From Sphingomonas dokdonensis (GTDB lineage: Bacteria; Pseudomonadota; Alphaproteobacteria; Sphingomonadales; Sphingomonadaceae): a DNA stretch of 64,000 bases. Location: the NCBI RefSeq assembly GCF_002197685.1, contig NZ_NBBI01000001.1, forward strand, positions 62,001 through 126,000, written 5' to 3'. The first letter of the stretch is position 1. Every line of letters begins with the position of its first letter. A model generated the notes under the pieces. It was not told the origin of the DNA. It saw only the letters and a list, made by a program, of their open reading frames with translations, and searched no databases. The translations under genes and the position numbers were made by a program. Shown here in pieces: positions 1-12,534 of this stretch.

Positions 1-593
1 ATGCCCGAACAGGAGCCGCAGGTGGGGCAGGCGGATCGCTCAATCACCTGCACTTCTTCGTCGGTGTATGCCTCGTCGGCGGCGACGACCATCGCGTCGA
101 CCAGATCTAGCGCCACCGTCTGGCCGCGAATGTCGGCCTTGCCGGCCTCCATCGGGCCGCCCGAGACGAAGATCGCGGGGACGTTGAGGCGCAGCGCCGC
201 CATCAGCATGCCGGGCGTGATCTTGTCGCAATTGGAGATGCAGACCATCGCATCGGCGCAATGCGCGTTGACCATATATTCGACGCTGTCGGCGATCAGA
301 TCGCGGCTCGGCAGGCTGTAGAGCATGCCGCCGTGGCCCATGGCGATGCCGTCATCCACCGCGATGGTGTTGAATTCCTTGGCAACGCCGCCCGCTGCCT
401 CGATCTCCCGCGCGACCAGCTGGCCCAGATCCTTCAGATGGACGTGGCCGGGGACGAATTGCGTGAAGCTGTTGACCACCGCGATGATCGGCTTGCCGAA
501 ATCCTCGTCCTTCATCCCCGTCGCGCGCCACAGGCCGCGCGCGCCCGCCATGTTGCGGCCGTGGGTGGTGGTGCGGGAGCGATAAGCGGGCAT
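1..593 (-). CDS. ilvD: Dihydroxy-acid dehydratase IlvD, N-terminal part, cut by window edge
   Basis: This enzyme dehydrates 2,3-dihydroxy-isovalerate and its methylvalerate analogue to the 2-keto acids in cytosolic valine, leucine and isoleucine synthesis, using an iron-sulfur cluster. The minus strand starts with ATG at 593 and is open to the left edge, giving about 197 residues. It opens [20 protein letters not shown] and carries [15 protein letters not shown], the cluster cysteine in [11 protein letters not shown] near residue 122 and [12 protein letters not shown] at the edge. These match the long, E. coli-type IlvD and not the related sugar-acid dehydratases; edd, the paralogue, lies at 40859-42691. 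The catalytic C-terminal part is outside the window. The gene is separated from the AT-rich islet by about 350 bp. Confidence 0.97.
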   Translation of the reverse strand, partial: MPAYRSRTTTHGRNMAGARGLWRATGMKDEDFGKPIIAVVNSFTQFVPGHVHLKDLGQLVAREIEAAGGVAKEFNTIAVDDGIAMGHGGMLYSLPSRDLIADSVEYMVNAHCADAMVCISNCDKITPGMLMAALRLNVPAIFVSGGPMEAGKADIRGQTVALDLVDAMVVAADEAYTDEEVQVIERSACPTCGSCSG

Positions 594-942
594 GGCGTTT
601 GTCTCGGCTGTTACGAAGCGCGGATTAGCGAGCCGCTGGATAGCGCATCATGCGCGCAATCGGAAATGCGGCGTTGCGGTGGCGCAGACCGCGGGGCGCG
701 GAAGTTGACAATGTTGACGCATATACAGTGTTTATTCTGAGCGTGTTGAGTTTCATTCTTTACTTCTTGAACTGCCGCGTGGCGATGCAACGTACGACGA
801 TGATTATCCCACGGGGAGGCGCTGTAGGACAGGGTTGTAGATGGGGCATTGTGCTCCAAGCTTCCCGTAGCCGCGTGCGCGCCTCACCGGCGGTTAAGCA
901 CACGTTCTTGACACACGTGCGGGATTAAGGCGAAGTAAGTTT
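594..942. other. Intergenic region without a recognisable gene
   Basis: These about 350 bp lie between the start of ilvD and the AT-rich islet gene. G+C content falls along the stretch, marking the edge of the islet. Two TTGACA hexamers (around 706 and 908) are visible but neither has a convincing -10 box at a normal distance, so I do not call a promoter. No tRNA, inverted repeat or duplicated target site was found. Confidence 0.5.
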
Positions 943-2408
943 ATGCTGCCATTTGCCACTGAATTTCCGGTAAAGCAATCTAACAACAAAGCTGCGTTCG
1001 CTGCTGAGGTTTTTGCTTGGCTACGAGGAATGCGGCATAGTCAGATTTTAGCTGCATCTTCGGAACGGGAACTCGACGGGGAAAACGTATTTTTAACCGC
1101 TAAAGGCGGTGAAGAACTGCGGATGCGTGAGCTTCGGCGTGGTGACGACTGGGATGCGATTGGCTTTCGTCACGACATGCCTGATGAGCAAGGCAGAATT
1201 TGGCGCACTGAAGCCGTTTTGAAGCGAAGTCTAGAGCAGAGTGGGGATGATGTTGTTCGACTAAGAACGCAATGTCTTGCAGCGCGACCTGGCGCTGTCC
1301 TTCAGTCTCCTAAGAAGCCATATCTTATCAAGGGCCTGCTGAAGGGCTCGTGGGGCGGAATCGATGGGCAGATTGAGGTCTGCGATGAACCCCTTTGGCT
1401 TGAAGATAGTGCAGAAGATCTAGACCTCGCTGAGGCAATAATTTCTGGTACTGGTAGCCAATGGCTACCTATCGTGTACATCTCTGCGATCGGTTTTGAA
1501 GAATGGCGTTTATCTGAAAACGAAATAGAAAAACTCGCCTACGATCTTGGTGGGGTAGCGCATGTCGTAGTGGAGCCGAGTCGAACTTTCTCGTTTAAAT
1601 TACGAGATGTGAGCGACGGAAAAAATATCTATGGGGCGCGATAGGGATAGCACTCCCGCAGCATGGCTTTATTCGTCGGTTTTTTACCGACCGTTACTTT
1701 GAGGGTGCAGATAACTTTTTCGAGTTGGTACGAAGCGCCGCAACCGATCTTAGGGCGCACATGCCTTCAAGTGGTTGGGACTGGACTGACTTTCAAGAAC
1801 ATGCTCTTAAAGCTCAGCGAGCTACACTTCGGGACTCTTTATCACAAGTTGATGCAGAGGAGTTATTTGAGGGATTTTCAAAGCAATTGGAGGACCTTCA
1901 AGACGAAAATCGTCGGCTTAAAGAAGAAATAAATAGACAAGCTACTGTCGCGATCACCATCACTCAGCCTGATATATCAAATGTGGGTTTCCTTGGAAGT
2001 GTGGCAAAAGAGATCTATCCCGGAGAGATTATAGATCGCGTGAGGCTTGCTGTTTATACAGCTATATTTGCAGCAGAAACAAGCGGTGTAGATGAACGTT
2101 CCTTGGCAATTTGGGAGGAAATCGTTCAACACACCCCACGGTCCCCTGCTTTAGACGAGCTGCTTTCCGACTTATCTCGCGCTACGAAGGATCCGAAACG
2201 GGTAGCAAACGAGGTGACAAGTTTGCTTGAGAGGCACGGGTACAGGGCTAAATCTGACAATAAGCACGTCAGGCTTGAGCCTCAGAACGGCTACGTCGGC
2301 TTGAAAAGTCTGACTGTTTCAAAGACACCGAGCGATAGTCGCGGTTTAAAAAACCTTTGTAAGCAAATCGAACGGACTCTGGGTATCAGTAAGTTACCCG
2401 CCGACTAG
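943..2408 (+). pseudogene. Uncharacterised AT-rich gene split by a single-base frameshift
   Basis: I do not recognise this gene. The first frame (943-1644, 233 aa) stops just after NIYGAR. The next frame is open from before that stop to 2408. Adding one G to the GGGG run at 1633-1636 joins them as NIYGGAIGIALPQHG and gives a single 488-residue protein, so the two halves are very probably one broken gene. A sequencing error or programmed frameshift is also possible. Visible parts: an N-terminal globular region with IVYISAIGF and AHVVVEPSRTFSF; a coiled-coil-like segment LEDLQDENRRLKEEI; and a C-terminal basic segment, RHGYRAKSDNKHVRLEPQNG, somewhat like HicA or dsRBD-fold domains (weak inference). 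Sampled 60-base lines are 40-45% G+C against about 63% in gyrB, which suggests acquisition by transfer. The gene stands alone between ilvD and gyrB. Confidence 0.75.
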
Positions 2409-2445
2409 GGGTAGGAACAGCGCAACGCTGTCCCTACCATGATCA

Positions 2446-6263
<3,818 letters not shown>

Positions 6264-6327
6264 GCCGCGATGGTAGCGTTGGCAGCGGGGCCGTCCAGCC
6301 CCATGCGGCGAGCCGTGGCGGGCGACG

Positions 6328-7371
6328 TCAGCCGAGCGCGATGCGGGTCGCGGCGTCGTCGATCGCGGCGAAAAGGGCGGGCTCGGTGCCGGTCATCCAC
6401 ACCTGGGGATGGTGGGCGAGGCGGGCGAACAATGCGGCGCGGCGGTCGGGATCGAGATGCGCGGCAACCTCGTCGAGCAGCAGGATCGGCGGTTGCCCAC
6501 GGCGTTCGCCGACGAGATCGGCGTGGGCAAGGACGATGGCGAGCAGCAGCGCCTTCTGCTCGCCGGTAGAGGCCTGAGCGGCCGGGATGTCCTTGTCGAC
6601 GTGGCGCACCATGAGGTCGGCGCGGTGCGGGCCCACCAGCGTGCGCCCGGCGGCGGCATCACGCGCGCGCCCGCTGCGCAAGGCGTGAAGCAGCGCGTCG
6701 GCATCGTCGTGCCAGCCGTCGAGCGACAAGAAGGCGCGCGGGAAATCGCCGCTCACTGTCTGGTCGAGCCGTGCGGTAAGCGCGGCGACGGTATCGGCGC
6801 GCGCGGCGGCGAGCGCGGCGCCATGCTGTGCCATCTGGCCCTCGAGCGCGGTGAGCCACTCGGGATCGGGATAGGGCTCTGCCAGCAGCTTGTTGCGCGC
6901 GCGCATCGCGGCGTCGTAGCGACTGGCCTCGGTGGCGTGCGCCGGGGCGAGTGCGAGCGTCAGGCGATCGAGGAAGCGCCGCCGCTCGCTCGCCGGCTCC
7001 ACGAACAGGCGGTCCATCGCCGGGGTGAGCCACAGCACGGACAGCCACTCGGCCAGCGTATTGGCGGCGGCGCCCGCGCCGTTGATCCGCACCACGCGCC
7101 GCTCGGGCGAGGTGGCCAGCGTGCCGGTGGCGATTTCGGTCATATCGTCCAGCGTGGCGGCAATGCCGAACCCGCCCGGACCGTCGCGCCGGGCAACCTC
7201 GCCCAGTGTGGCGCGCCGCAGGCCCCGGCCGGGCGCGAGCAGCGACACTGCCTCCAGCACATTGGTCTTGCCTGCACCGTTCGGGCCGGTGAGCAGGACG
7301 AAGCCGGGATCCGGGGCAAGCGTCAGCGCCGCATGGTTGCGGACATGGGTCAGCACGAGCCGGCGGATCAT
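6328..7371 (-). CDS. recF: DNA replication and repair protein RecF
   Basis: RecF is an SMC-like ATPase that, with RecO and RecR, loads RecA at single-strand gaps. The 347-residue protein has the Walker A motif GPNGAGKTN near residue 30, the ABC-type signature [17 protein letters not shown] and Walker [14 protein letters not shown] near the C-terminus. The ATG at 7371 gives [16 protein letters not shown], the usual RecF opening; a GTG directly before it (7374) could also be used. No strong ribosome-binding site is visible. The usual dnaN neighbour is not upstream. recR is also in this window, at 34935-35531. Confidence 0.97.
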   Translation of the reverse strand: MIRRLVLTHVRNHAALTLAPDPGFVLLTGPNGAGKTNVLEAVSLLAPGRGLRRATLGEVARRDGPGGFGIAATLDDMTEIATGTLATSPERRVVRINGAGAAANTLAEWLSVLWLTPAMDRLFVEPASERRRFLDRLTLALAPAHATEASRYDAAMRARNKLLAEPYPDPEWLTALEGQMAQHGAALAAARADTVAALTARLDQTVSGDFPRAFLSLDGWHDDADALLHALRSGRARDAAAGRTLVGPHRADLMVRHVDKDIPAAQASTGEQKALLLAIVLAHADLVGERRGQPPILLLDEVAAHLDPDRRAALFARLAHHPQVWMTGTEPALFAAIDDAATRIALG

Positions 7372-7713
7372 CACGCGCGGCTCTACTGTGGGTTCACCCT
7401 GGGCGAAAGTGGCTGGTTTCCGGCCGTGCGCGGCCGCGTCAGGCGAGCAGCGCTGGAAGCGGGGAAGACGTGGCGTGATTCAGCCGACGCTTCATCTCGG
7501 CACCCGATGCGAAAGCGCCGGATCATTTGCCCTTGGGTAGCGGTTAGGCACCTCATGATGCCAAGGTTATTGCATTCGGCTGGATCGGCGACGCCTGCCC
7601 GACCGGCCGCACCCATAGGTGCGAGCGCGGCGGGGAACGAGGCCGTCCGCCATTCTTGTGACATTCAGCTAGAGCCCGCTAAGCGCGCGGCGATGCATGA
7701 TGTGGGTGAGACG
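7372..7713. other. Intergenic region between divergent recF and lipoprotein gene
   Basis: About 340 bp separate the start of recF from the start of the lipoprotein gene at 7714, so promoters for both should lie here. An open frame on the plus strand runs through from inside recF, but its composition is that of an antisense shadow. I see no clear promoter box, hairpin or RNA gene. The final 20 bp (GTGGGTGAG) may be the ribosome-binding region of the plus-strand gene. Confidence 0.4.
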
Positions 7714-8676
7714 ATGACGATGCGCGCGACCGTCGGCTGGGGCCTGTTGGGCGGATTGGCGCTGGCCGTATCCGGCTGCGCCACGGCGCCTGCCCCGGTG
7801 AAGCCGCCGCCGGTGGTGGCGACGCTGCCGCCGCCACCGACGATGCCGGCCGGTGGCTATATCGGCATGAAGAGCGCGCCCAAGCGTGCCGACGGCCGGT
7901 ATATCACGCCCAATCTCGACAATACCGATCAGGCCGCGGTCTGGCATTTGCGCAACGCGCTGAACGTCGCCGCGCTCGGCTGCGACCAGGCCGGTGGCGG
8001 GGTGATCGAGCCCTATAATGCGTGGATCAACACGCGCGCCGCAGTGATCGATCGTTACTACCAAGCCTATATCAAGGAATGGCAGACGACCGGTTGGGGC
8101 GATTGGCAGCGCGTTTATGACGACAACCAGACGCGCATCTACAATTTCTACGCACAGCCCGCGATGCGGAAAGCCTTTTGCGCGATAGCCCGCGAGGAGG
8201 TGGCGCAGGTCGGGCAGGTTGCGGATGCCGATCTGCCCGCCTTTGCCCGCGCGTCGCTGCTGCGGCTGGATCGGCCGTTTACCGAATTCTATGCCGCCTA
8301 TGACGCTTGGCGCGACTATTATCAGCCGGTGGTGAAGGCACCGCCGGCAGCGCAAACCACCGCCATTCCGGTCGTGGTGCCCCCGCCGGCCGCAGTCGCA
8401 TCGCCGGGCGGCGCCGGTGTTGCGCCCACCGGTGTTGCGCCGGCTGCTGCGCCCGCCGACGTCGCGGTTGGCGCGCCCGCCGCGGCGGCGCCGATATCCG
8501 ACGAAGAGGTAATCGTCGCACCCGCTGCACCGGCGGCCATGCCGAGCGAGGACATGGTCGTCGCACCCGCTCTGTCCGCCCCCGCGGCAAGCGAGGATAT
8601 GGTCGTGGCGCCTGTTCTGTCGGCTCCTGCGGCAGGAAATGCACCGACCACTGCGACCACGCCGCCACAAGGTTAG
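7714..8676 (+). CDS. Ala/Pro-rich outer lipoprotein, function unknown
   Basis: The start at ATG 7714 gives a 320-residue protein with a signal peptide ending in the lipobox LAVSGCATAP, so it should be lipid-anchored in the cell envelope. Residues of about 50-210 form a compact domain rich in Trp and Tyr (NAWINTRAAVIDRYYQAYIK, WQTTGWGDWQRVYDDN). The last 110 residues are a low-complexity Ala/Pro/Val tail with two consecutive copies of SEDMVVAPxLSAPAA encoded by a 45-bp direct repeat. No enzyme motif was recognised. An ATG at 7693 in the same frame is a possible longer start; 7714 is preferred because it places the hydrophobic core close to the N-terminus. Confidence 0.8.
   Translation: MTMRATVGWGLLGGLALAVSGCATAPAPVKPPPVVATLPPPPTMPAGGYIGMKSAPKRADGRYITPNLDNTDQAAVWHLRNALNVAALGCDQAGGGVIEPYNAWINTRAAVIDRYYQAYIKEWQTTGWGDWQRVYDDNQTRIYNFYAQPAMRKAFCAIAREEVAQVGQVADADLPAFARASLLRLDRPFTEFYAAYDAWRDYYQPVVKAPPAAQTTAIPVVVPPPAAVASPGGAGVAPTGVAPAAAPADVAVGAPAAAAPISDEEVIVAPAAPAAMPSEDMVVAPALSAPAASEDMVVAPVLSAPAAGNAPTTATTPPQG
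8545..8634 (+). repeat. Two tandem 45-bp coding repeats
   Basis: Bases 8545-8589 and 8590-8634 encode the same 15-residue unit SEDMVVAPxLSAPAA with one amino-acid change (Ala to Val). Most differences between the copies are at third codon positions, which suggests an old duplication under protein-level constraint rather than a recent slip. A partial related unit (EEVIVAP) precedes them. Confidence 0.8.
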
Positions 8677-8778
8677 CGCGTGGAACAACGCCGTGAGCGG
8701 CGTCGAGAGACGATCCGCAGCGATTGCCGGGACAAGGAGCACGCGGGAGGAAGGGCTGACCTCCCTCCCGGCGCAGGA

Positions 8779-9576
8779 TCAGGCGGCGAGGCGTTCCGGC
8801 TCGGCGACGGCTTCTTCGCGGCGCTGGCTGAGATACGAGGCCATTTCGTCGCCGAGTTCTGCCTGCGCGCGCTTGTAGAGCACCGGCTCGGTCAGGCCGA
8901 GGCGCTTGCGGGCGGCGCCGAGCGGCTCGTGCATGAGCTTCAGATAATCCTCGCCGGCGAGCCACTTGGCCGCCTTGCCGCGCTGATAGCCCTCCATCAC
9001 GGCGCGGGCGAAGAGCGTGCTGCCGGTGATCCGCAGGCTCTTGAGCGCGGCGGCCGAGCCGATGAAGGCCCAGCCGGCCCCGCCGACCTGCGCATAGCTG
9101 AATGCGACGAGCGCGGCTTCGCCGAGGCTTTCGTCGGCCTTGTAGCCGGTCATCACGTGCCAGATGTCGTGGATGTCGCGCGTGCGGCGGCCGAACCACG
9201 CATAGGGATGATCAACCTCGACGTTATCGTTGCCTTCGCGGCTGACCGCGACGAGGCCGTCGGCCGAATAGCCGGTGCTGTCGAGAAAATCGCGATAGGC
9301 GGCGCCGACGGTGCCGGGCGCGAAGCTGTCAACCCAGGCGCGATCGGAGAAGCGCTCCGACAATTCGGCCTGTTCGCGCGCGATCCGGCCGCCTTCTTCG
9401 GTGCCAAGCAGCTTGGCATAGCCCCATTCGGTGCTGCCGACATTCAGCGCGCGCATGATGCGGAAGACCTGAACCGTATCATCGCCGTTGTTCAGCAGCT
9501 TCTTGATCGCGTCGAACGCGGTGTTCCAGTCGCGCCGGCCGGTGCTGCCGGGGAATGGGGGAAGCTTAGCGGCCAT
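8779..9576 (-). CDS. COQ4-family ubiquinone biosynthesis protein
   Basis: COQ4 proteins are needed for ubiquinone synthesis; in eukaryotes the family has been linked to C1 decarboxylation/hydroxylation of the quinone ring and to organising the biosynthetic complex. The protein (265 residues from this start) shows the metal-binding motif HDIWHVMTGY near residue 138, matching the family HDxxH signature, preceded by DHPYAWFGRRTRDIHD. ATG 9576 is preferred over ATG 9582 because AGGAG at 9586-9590 is eight bases upstream of it. It is a monocistronic gene convergent with the lipoprotein gene. Bacterial COQ4 genes are common in sphingomonads. Confidence 0.88.
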   Translation of the reverse strand: MAAKLPPFPGSTGRRDWNTAFDAIKKLLNNGDDTVQVFRIMRALNVGSTEWGYAKLLGTEEGGRIAREQAELSERFSDRAWVDSFAPGTVGAAYRDFLDSTGYSADGLVAVSREGNDNVEVDHPYAWFGRRTRDIHDIWHVMTGYKADESLGEAALVAFSYAQVGGAGWAFIGSAAALKSLRITGSTLFARAVMEGYQRGKAAKWLAGEDYLKLMHEPLGAARKRLGLTEPVLYKRAQAELGDEMASYLSQRREEAVAEPERLAA

Positions 9577-9685
9577 GTTCATCGACTCCTACTGACACGG
9601 CTGTAAATAAAGCCGGTGTCGGTGGTCGTCAATGGGGCCGTGAGGTTCGGGCGAGATTTTGCGCTCGGCGCGGGGGATGCCGATG

Positions 9686-10807
9686 CTAGGCGGCGGCAGG
9701 CTGCGGCGTGGCGGCGGTGGCCATGTAGCGGGCTAGGTGATCGTCGCTGGTGCCCATCAGGCCTTCGATTACCGTGGCGCGCTTGAAATAGTGGCCGACG
9801 GCGAGCTCCTCGGTCATGCCCATGCCGCCGTGGAGCTGCACGCCATTCTGCCCGACGAAGCGGCAGGCCTCGCCGACGAGCACCTTGGCGCCCGAGATGG
9901 CGAGCGTTCGCTCGCGCGGCGGCGCGCCTAGCTTCATGGTGGCAAGATAGGTGGCGGAGGTGGCGGCCTCGATCTTCATGAACATGTCGACCATGCGGTG
10001 TTGCAACGCCTGGAAGCCGGCGATCGACTGGCCGAACTGACGGCGGTCGCGCGTGTAGGCGATGGTATCGTCGAGGATGCGGCGGGTGACGCCGAGCGCC
10101 TCGGCAGCGAGGGCGGCGATTGCGGCGTCGGTGGCGTGCTCGATGGCGGTGGCGGCGATGTCAGGCGCGGCGACCAACTGCGCTTCGGTGAGGGCGACCG
10201 CGTCGAAGCGAAGGTCGGCGGCGCGGCGGCCGTCGATCGTACGGTAGGGGAACATTGTGACGCCGTCGCTGTGTGGATCGACGGCGAAGACGGCGGTGCC
10301 GTCGGCCGTCTGGGCCGTGACGAGCAGGGTCGTCGCCCAAGGGGCGGCCATGATCGTCGATTTGGCGCCACCGAGCAGCCAGCCGTCGCCGCTACGGTCC
10401 GCGCGGGTGTGGTGCGGTGGGGCGCCGAGGCGGGCGCCGCGTTCGGTGTCGGCGAGGACCACCACCGCCGCGCCGGACGCGATGCGCGGCAACAGCGCGG
10501 CGGCGGCCTGCGTGCCGCTGTGGCGCAGCAGCGTGGCGCTGGTGATGGCGGATTCCAGATACGGCTCGGTCACCAGCGCGACGCCGAGTTCCTGCATGAC
10601 GACGAGCAGGTCGAACGGATCAGGCGCGTCGGGACCACCCAGCGCGAGGAGGCCGAGCTGGTCGGCAAGACCGTGCCACAGCGCGGTGTTGCGGCCGCTT
10701 TCGGATGCGACCGCCGCCTGCCGCGCCGCAAAATCGTGATGATCGCGCAGATAGGCGGCGAGCGATGCGCGTAGCTGTTCCTGTTCGGGTGTGAAGCTGA
10801 AATCCAT
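9686..10807 (-). CDS. Acyl-CoA dehydrogenase, probable second subunit of a pair
   Basis: This 373-residue FAD-dependent acyl-CoA dehydrogenase starts MDFSFTPEQEQLRASLAAYL and has the C-terminal helix GGMGMTEELAVGHYFKRATV. It would oxidise an acyl-CoA to the 2,3-enoyl-CoA with electrons passed to ETF. It follows a second, different acyl-CoA dehydrogenase (11213-12421) and an EthD protein in the same direction. Adjacent unlike FadE genes of this kind often encode one heterotetrameric enzyme acting on bulky substrates such as steroid side chains; that is inference here. The gap to the EthD gene is 40 bp and contains the GGAGAGG ribosome-binding site. Confidence 0.92.
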   Translation of the reverse strand: MDFSFTPEQEQLRASLAAYLRDHHDFAARQAAVASESGRNTALWHGLADQLGLLALGGPDAPDPFDLLVVMQELGVALVTEPYLESAITSATLLRHSGTQAAAALLPRIASGAAVVVLADTERGARLGAPPHHTRADRSGDGWLLGGAKSTIMAAPWATTLLVTAQTADGTAVFAVDPHSDGVTMFPYRTIDGRRAADLRFDAVALTEAQLVAAPDIAATAIEHATDAAIAALAAEALGVTRRILDDTIAYTRDRRQFGQSIAGFQALQHRMVDMFMKIEAATSATYLATMKLGAPPRERTLAISGAKVLVGEACRFVGQNGVQLHGGMGMTEELAVGHYFKRATVIEGLMGTSDDHLARYMATAATPQPAAA

Positions 10808-10847
10808 GCCGCCTCTCCTTGGGGCTGTGCTGGCCGTTGCCGGTCAA

Positions 10848-11216
10848 TCAGACGATGTGATGTTCGCGCACCCAGAACAGGGGCGATTGCGCCAGGTCGA
10901 TGAAATTGCGTTCGTCCTCCAGCAGGCGGCGACCGGCGTCGCGCGCATCCTTGCTGTCGTTCACCGCCACCAGATCATCGATGCTGTCCCAGAACAGCTC
11001 GGCGACGCCATCATAGGGCGGGACGGTGGCGCCGCGCGCGTCGGCGGTGCCGGCGAGCCGGTGATCGGCGAAGCTGTGGCTTTGCACATAGCGGCGGATG
11101 CGCAGCAGCGGCGCGACCTCCGCCACCAGCGGGGCGTGGTGATCGCGCCAATAGGCCTGGAACTGCTCAAGCGAGAGATCCGCGTGGCGGCGGAGCCAGA
11201 AGGTGAGCTTGATCAT
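10848..11216 (-). CDS. EthD-domain protein
   Basis: This 122-residue protein begins MIKLTFWLRRHADLSLEQFQ and contains AYWRDHHAPLVAE, the typical start of the EthD ferredoxin-like dimeric alpha/beta barrel fold. EthD relatives include ring-modifying enzymes and accessory proteins of ether degradation, but most have no proven reaction. The start codon at 11216 overlaps the stop of the upstream acyl-CoA dehydrogenase by four bases (ATGA), so the two are translationally coupled. The context suggests a role in processing the same CoA-linked substrate or its precursor. Confidence 0.87.
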   Translation of the reverse strand: MIKLTFWLRRHADLSLEQFQAYWRDHHAPLVAEVAPLLRIRRYVQSHSFADHRLAGTADARGATVPPYDGVAELFWDSIDDLVAVNDSKDARDAGRRLLEDERNFIDLAQSPLFWVREHHIV

Positions 11217-12421
11217 GACCGGGCGATCCCCGCGTTCGCGCGATCGAGTGCGCGCCACACGATCGTCTTCTGGATCTCGGTGGCGCCGCCGTAGATCGTC
11301 TGGGCGCGCTCGAAAAGGTAGGAGGCGGTGCGCGGCACGGCAAAGGGCGCGGCCTCGGGCGCCGCGTCGCGCCAATCGGCGCGGGTGCGATCGGCCACGA
11401 TCGCGCGATCCCGCCCGGCGAGCTCGACCCACAATTCAGTGATCTCCTGTGCCAGCTCGGTGCAGGCGATCTTGAGCGCGGAAACGGCGGCGGGGGCGGC
11501 ATCGCCGCACAGGACGCGCAGCACCGACATCTCGACGGCGTTCAGCCGGATCTCGGCGAGCGCGACGCGGCGGGCGAACAGCGGCTCGTCCGCCATGGTT
11601 GCCGCAACGCTGCCCGGCATGGTGGCGGCGACGCGGCGGAGCTCGGCCAAGTCGGCGCGCTTGCGGCCGATATGCGCATAGGAGACGCGCTCGGCGGCGA
11701 GCAGGACGTTGGCATAGTGCCAGCCCTTGCCCGGTTCGCCGATCATGTTGGCGGCGGGCACGCGCACATTGTCGAACTCGACGCGGTTGAGTTCGTGCGC
11801 GCCGTCGATCGAGATGATCGGATGGACGGTAATGCCCGGCGTGCGCATGTCGGCACAGATCATCGAAATGCCGTCCTGCTTGCGTTCGCACTTTTCGGTG
11901 CGGACGAGGCAGAAGATCCAGTCGGCCCAATGCGCGCCCGAGGTCCAGATTTTGGTGCCGTTCAGCACGTAATCGTCGCCGTCGCGCACCGCGCTCATGC
12001 GCAGCGAGGCCAGGTCGGAGCCCGACTCCGGCTCGGAATAGCCCTGCGCCCACATCGCGCGCGATTCGAGAATGTCGGGCAGCCAGCGGCCCTGCTGCTC
12101 GGGCGTGCCGAACGCGCAGATGATCGGGCCGATATAGATGACCGCCATCGGGATGATCGACGGCGCGCCGGCGAGCTCCAGCTCCTGTTCGAAGAGATAG
12201 CGCTCGACCGGCGTCCAGCCGGGACCGCCGTGCTCGGCCGGCCAGCCGACGCCAAGCCATCCCTTGGCGTTCAGCGCCTGCTGCGAGCGAACGTGATCGT
12301 CGCGTGTCAGCTTTCGTCCGTCGCGCACGAGCGCGAGCACGTCTTGCGGATATTCCTGGCTGAAGAAGCGGCGAATGTCCGCGGCGAAGGCCTGTTCGGC
12401 CGGGGAAAGCGCGAGATCCAT
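11213..12421 (-). CDS. Acyl-CoA dehydrogenase, first gene of a coupled set
   Basis: A 402-residue acyl-CoA dehydrogenase that begins MDLALSPAEQAFAADIRRFF. It has the substrate-loop region GYSEPESGSDLASLRMSA, the flavin-binding NGTKIWTSGAHWADWIF and the C-terminal IYGGATEIQKTIVWR. It is the first of three genes (this one, EthD, second acyl-CoA dehydrogenase) on the minus strand. It lacks a nearby regulator. The combination of one approximately 400-residue and one approximately 370-residue subunit resembles heteromeric FadE pairs of actinobacteria and proteobacteria, so neither may be active alone. Substrate unknown. Confidence 0.92.
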   Translation of the reverse strand: MDLALSPAEQAFAADIRRFFSQEYPQDVLALVRDGRKLTRDDHVRSQQALNAKGWLGVGWPAEHGGPGWTPVERYLFEQELELAGAPSIIPMAVIYIGPIICAFGTPEQQGRWLPDILESRAMWAQGYSEPESGSDLASLRMSAVRDGDDYVLNGTKIWTSGAHWADWIFCLVRTEKCERKQDGISMICADMRTPGITVHPIISIDGAHELNRVEFDNVRVPAANMIGEPGKGWHYANVLLAAERVSYAHIGRKRADLAELRRVAATMPGSVAATMADEPLFARRVALAEIRLNAVEMSVLRVLCGDAAPAAVSALKIACTELAQEITELWVELAGRDRAIVADRTRADWRDAAPEAAPFAVPRTASYLFERAQTIYGGATEIQKTIVWRALDRANAGIARS

Positions 12422-12534
12422 GCCGTAGCGTCACCCACGATGTCGGGAGCGTCAACAGCAACATCGCGCCGCCTTCACGCGTTGGATGGGCAAGTCGCCT
12501 GCACATCGCGGGCAATTGCGGGAAAGGATGTGCG

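Noticed and set aside
820..905. tRNA-like or attachment-site-like sequence next to the AT-rich gene
   Set aside because: No cloverleaf, no T-loop GTTCGANNC, and no second copy at the other end of the islet.
700..930. TTGACA boxes as promoters of the AT-rich gene
   Set aside because: No -10 box at 16-18 bp spacing from either hexamer.
6409..7713. Long N-terminal extension of the lipoprotein gene
   Set aside because: It runs antisense to recF; the signal peptide and lipobox set the start at 7714.
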